From assembly GCA_905235955.1 (NCBI GenBank), contig CAJONN010000168.1, positions 1 to 6,556 of the forward strand: a DNA stretch of 6,556 bases. The letters are read 5' to 3'. Under the pieces are notes generated by a model. It worked only from the letters and a program-made list of their open reading frames with translations. It was not told the DNA's origin and did no database searches. Both the position numbers and the translations under genes were made by a program. Every line of letters starts with the position of its first letter. Position 1 is the first letter of the stretch. Below, piece by piece: positions 6,386 through 6,556 of the stretch. Source of the stretch: an uncultured Marinilabiliaceae bacterium (GTDB lineage: Bacteria > Bacteroidota > Bacteroidia > Bacteroidales > Marinilabiliaceae).

Positions 6386-6556
6386 CTTAAGTTTCGCAAG
6401 TAAAGTAGCCCCGAAGTGGCGAAAGAAATACAACAAAAAAATATCTTCCAACAATATGCACGGAACCCGATTTTCACCTCGCGGTTGTCGCCTTTGGCAC
6501 GGAGCGTAAAGAAAATTATCGTAGCGAAGCGTTAAAAACGATTTTCTGTTTGAGCG
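6386..6556. other. Unassigned tail of the window, open in several frames; possible edge of a dispersed repeat or minus-strand gene
   Basis: No gene can be supported in these 171 bases. The region begins with the 10-bp palindrome AACTTAAGTT (6384-6393, overlapping the stop codon of the transporter). TTTCGC (6392-6397) can pair with GCGAAA (6419-6424), but no T-run follows, so it is not a clear terminator. An imperfect hairpin joins 6511-6522 with 6538-6546. The minus strand is open in one frame from the window end through the whole stretch, without ATG. On the plus strand one frame is open from 6409 to the end, and another from 6387 to a stop at 6507-6509. The composition differs from the A-rich spacers elsewhere in the window. 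It could be a C-terminal piece of a minus-strand gene, a gene remnant, or an intergenic repeat. Confidence 0.4.

Noticed and set aside
6392..6424. TTTCGC / GCGAAA stem as a terminator of the transporter gene
   Set aside because: It has only six base pairs, a 21-base loop and no T-run after it.

Overview
The window looks like chromosomal DNA from a member of the Bacteroidota, most likely the order Bacteroidales. The evidence is AT-rich intergenic DNA, A-rich leaders without Shine-Dalgarno sites, several promoter-like pairs resembling the Bacteroidota -33 TTTG / -7 TAnnTTTG pattern, a DUF2807 (GIN-type) beta-solenoid lipoprotein, and a menaquinone gene (menD). The genus cannot be fixed from what is visible. 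All convincing genes are on the + strand.

Region 1 (1-2211) is a sigma-factor cassette. After an AT-rich leader comes an ECF-type sigma factor with an unusual C-terminal extension: one predicted transmembrane helix and a tail of about 77 residues that should lie in the periplasm. Twenty-two bases later is a 405-codon frame that reads as two genes joined in frame. The first part is a small secreted domain with its own signal peptide. The second is a DUF2807-like lipoprotein with its own lipoprotein signal peptide at codon 131 and a regular 19-21-residue glycine repeat. The organisation suggests an envelope-sensing regulon in which a membrane-tethered sigma factor is co-transcribed with secreted and lipid-anchored products.

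Region 2 (2212-2542) is a self-contained unit for a 42-residue lipoprotein that is not in a standard long-ORF list. It has a promoter whose -33 element lies inside a perfect 9-bp inverted repeat, and a strong intrinsic terminator.

Region 3 (2543-3733) carries gap (glyceraldehyde-3-phosphate dehydrogenase), with its own promoter, a short leader hairpin and a 12-bp GAAA-loop terminator. Its codon use is that of a very highly expressed gene.

Region 4 (3734-6385) holds menD, expressed from a promoter with a perfect TAATTTTG -7 element, and a bile acid:sodium symporter (SBF/BASS) family membrane protein whose ATG overlaps the menD stop by four bases. The two are almost certainly translated from one message, linking an early menaquinone step to a transporter of unknown substrate.

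Region 5 (6386-6556) has no gene that can be supported. It is open in three frames over long stretches and may be the edge of a dispersed repeat or of a minus-strand gene. No tRNA, rRNA, CRISPR array, transposase or riboswitch was recognised.
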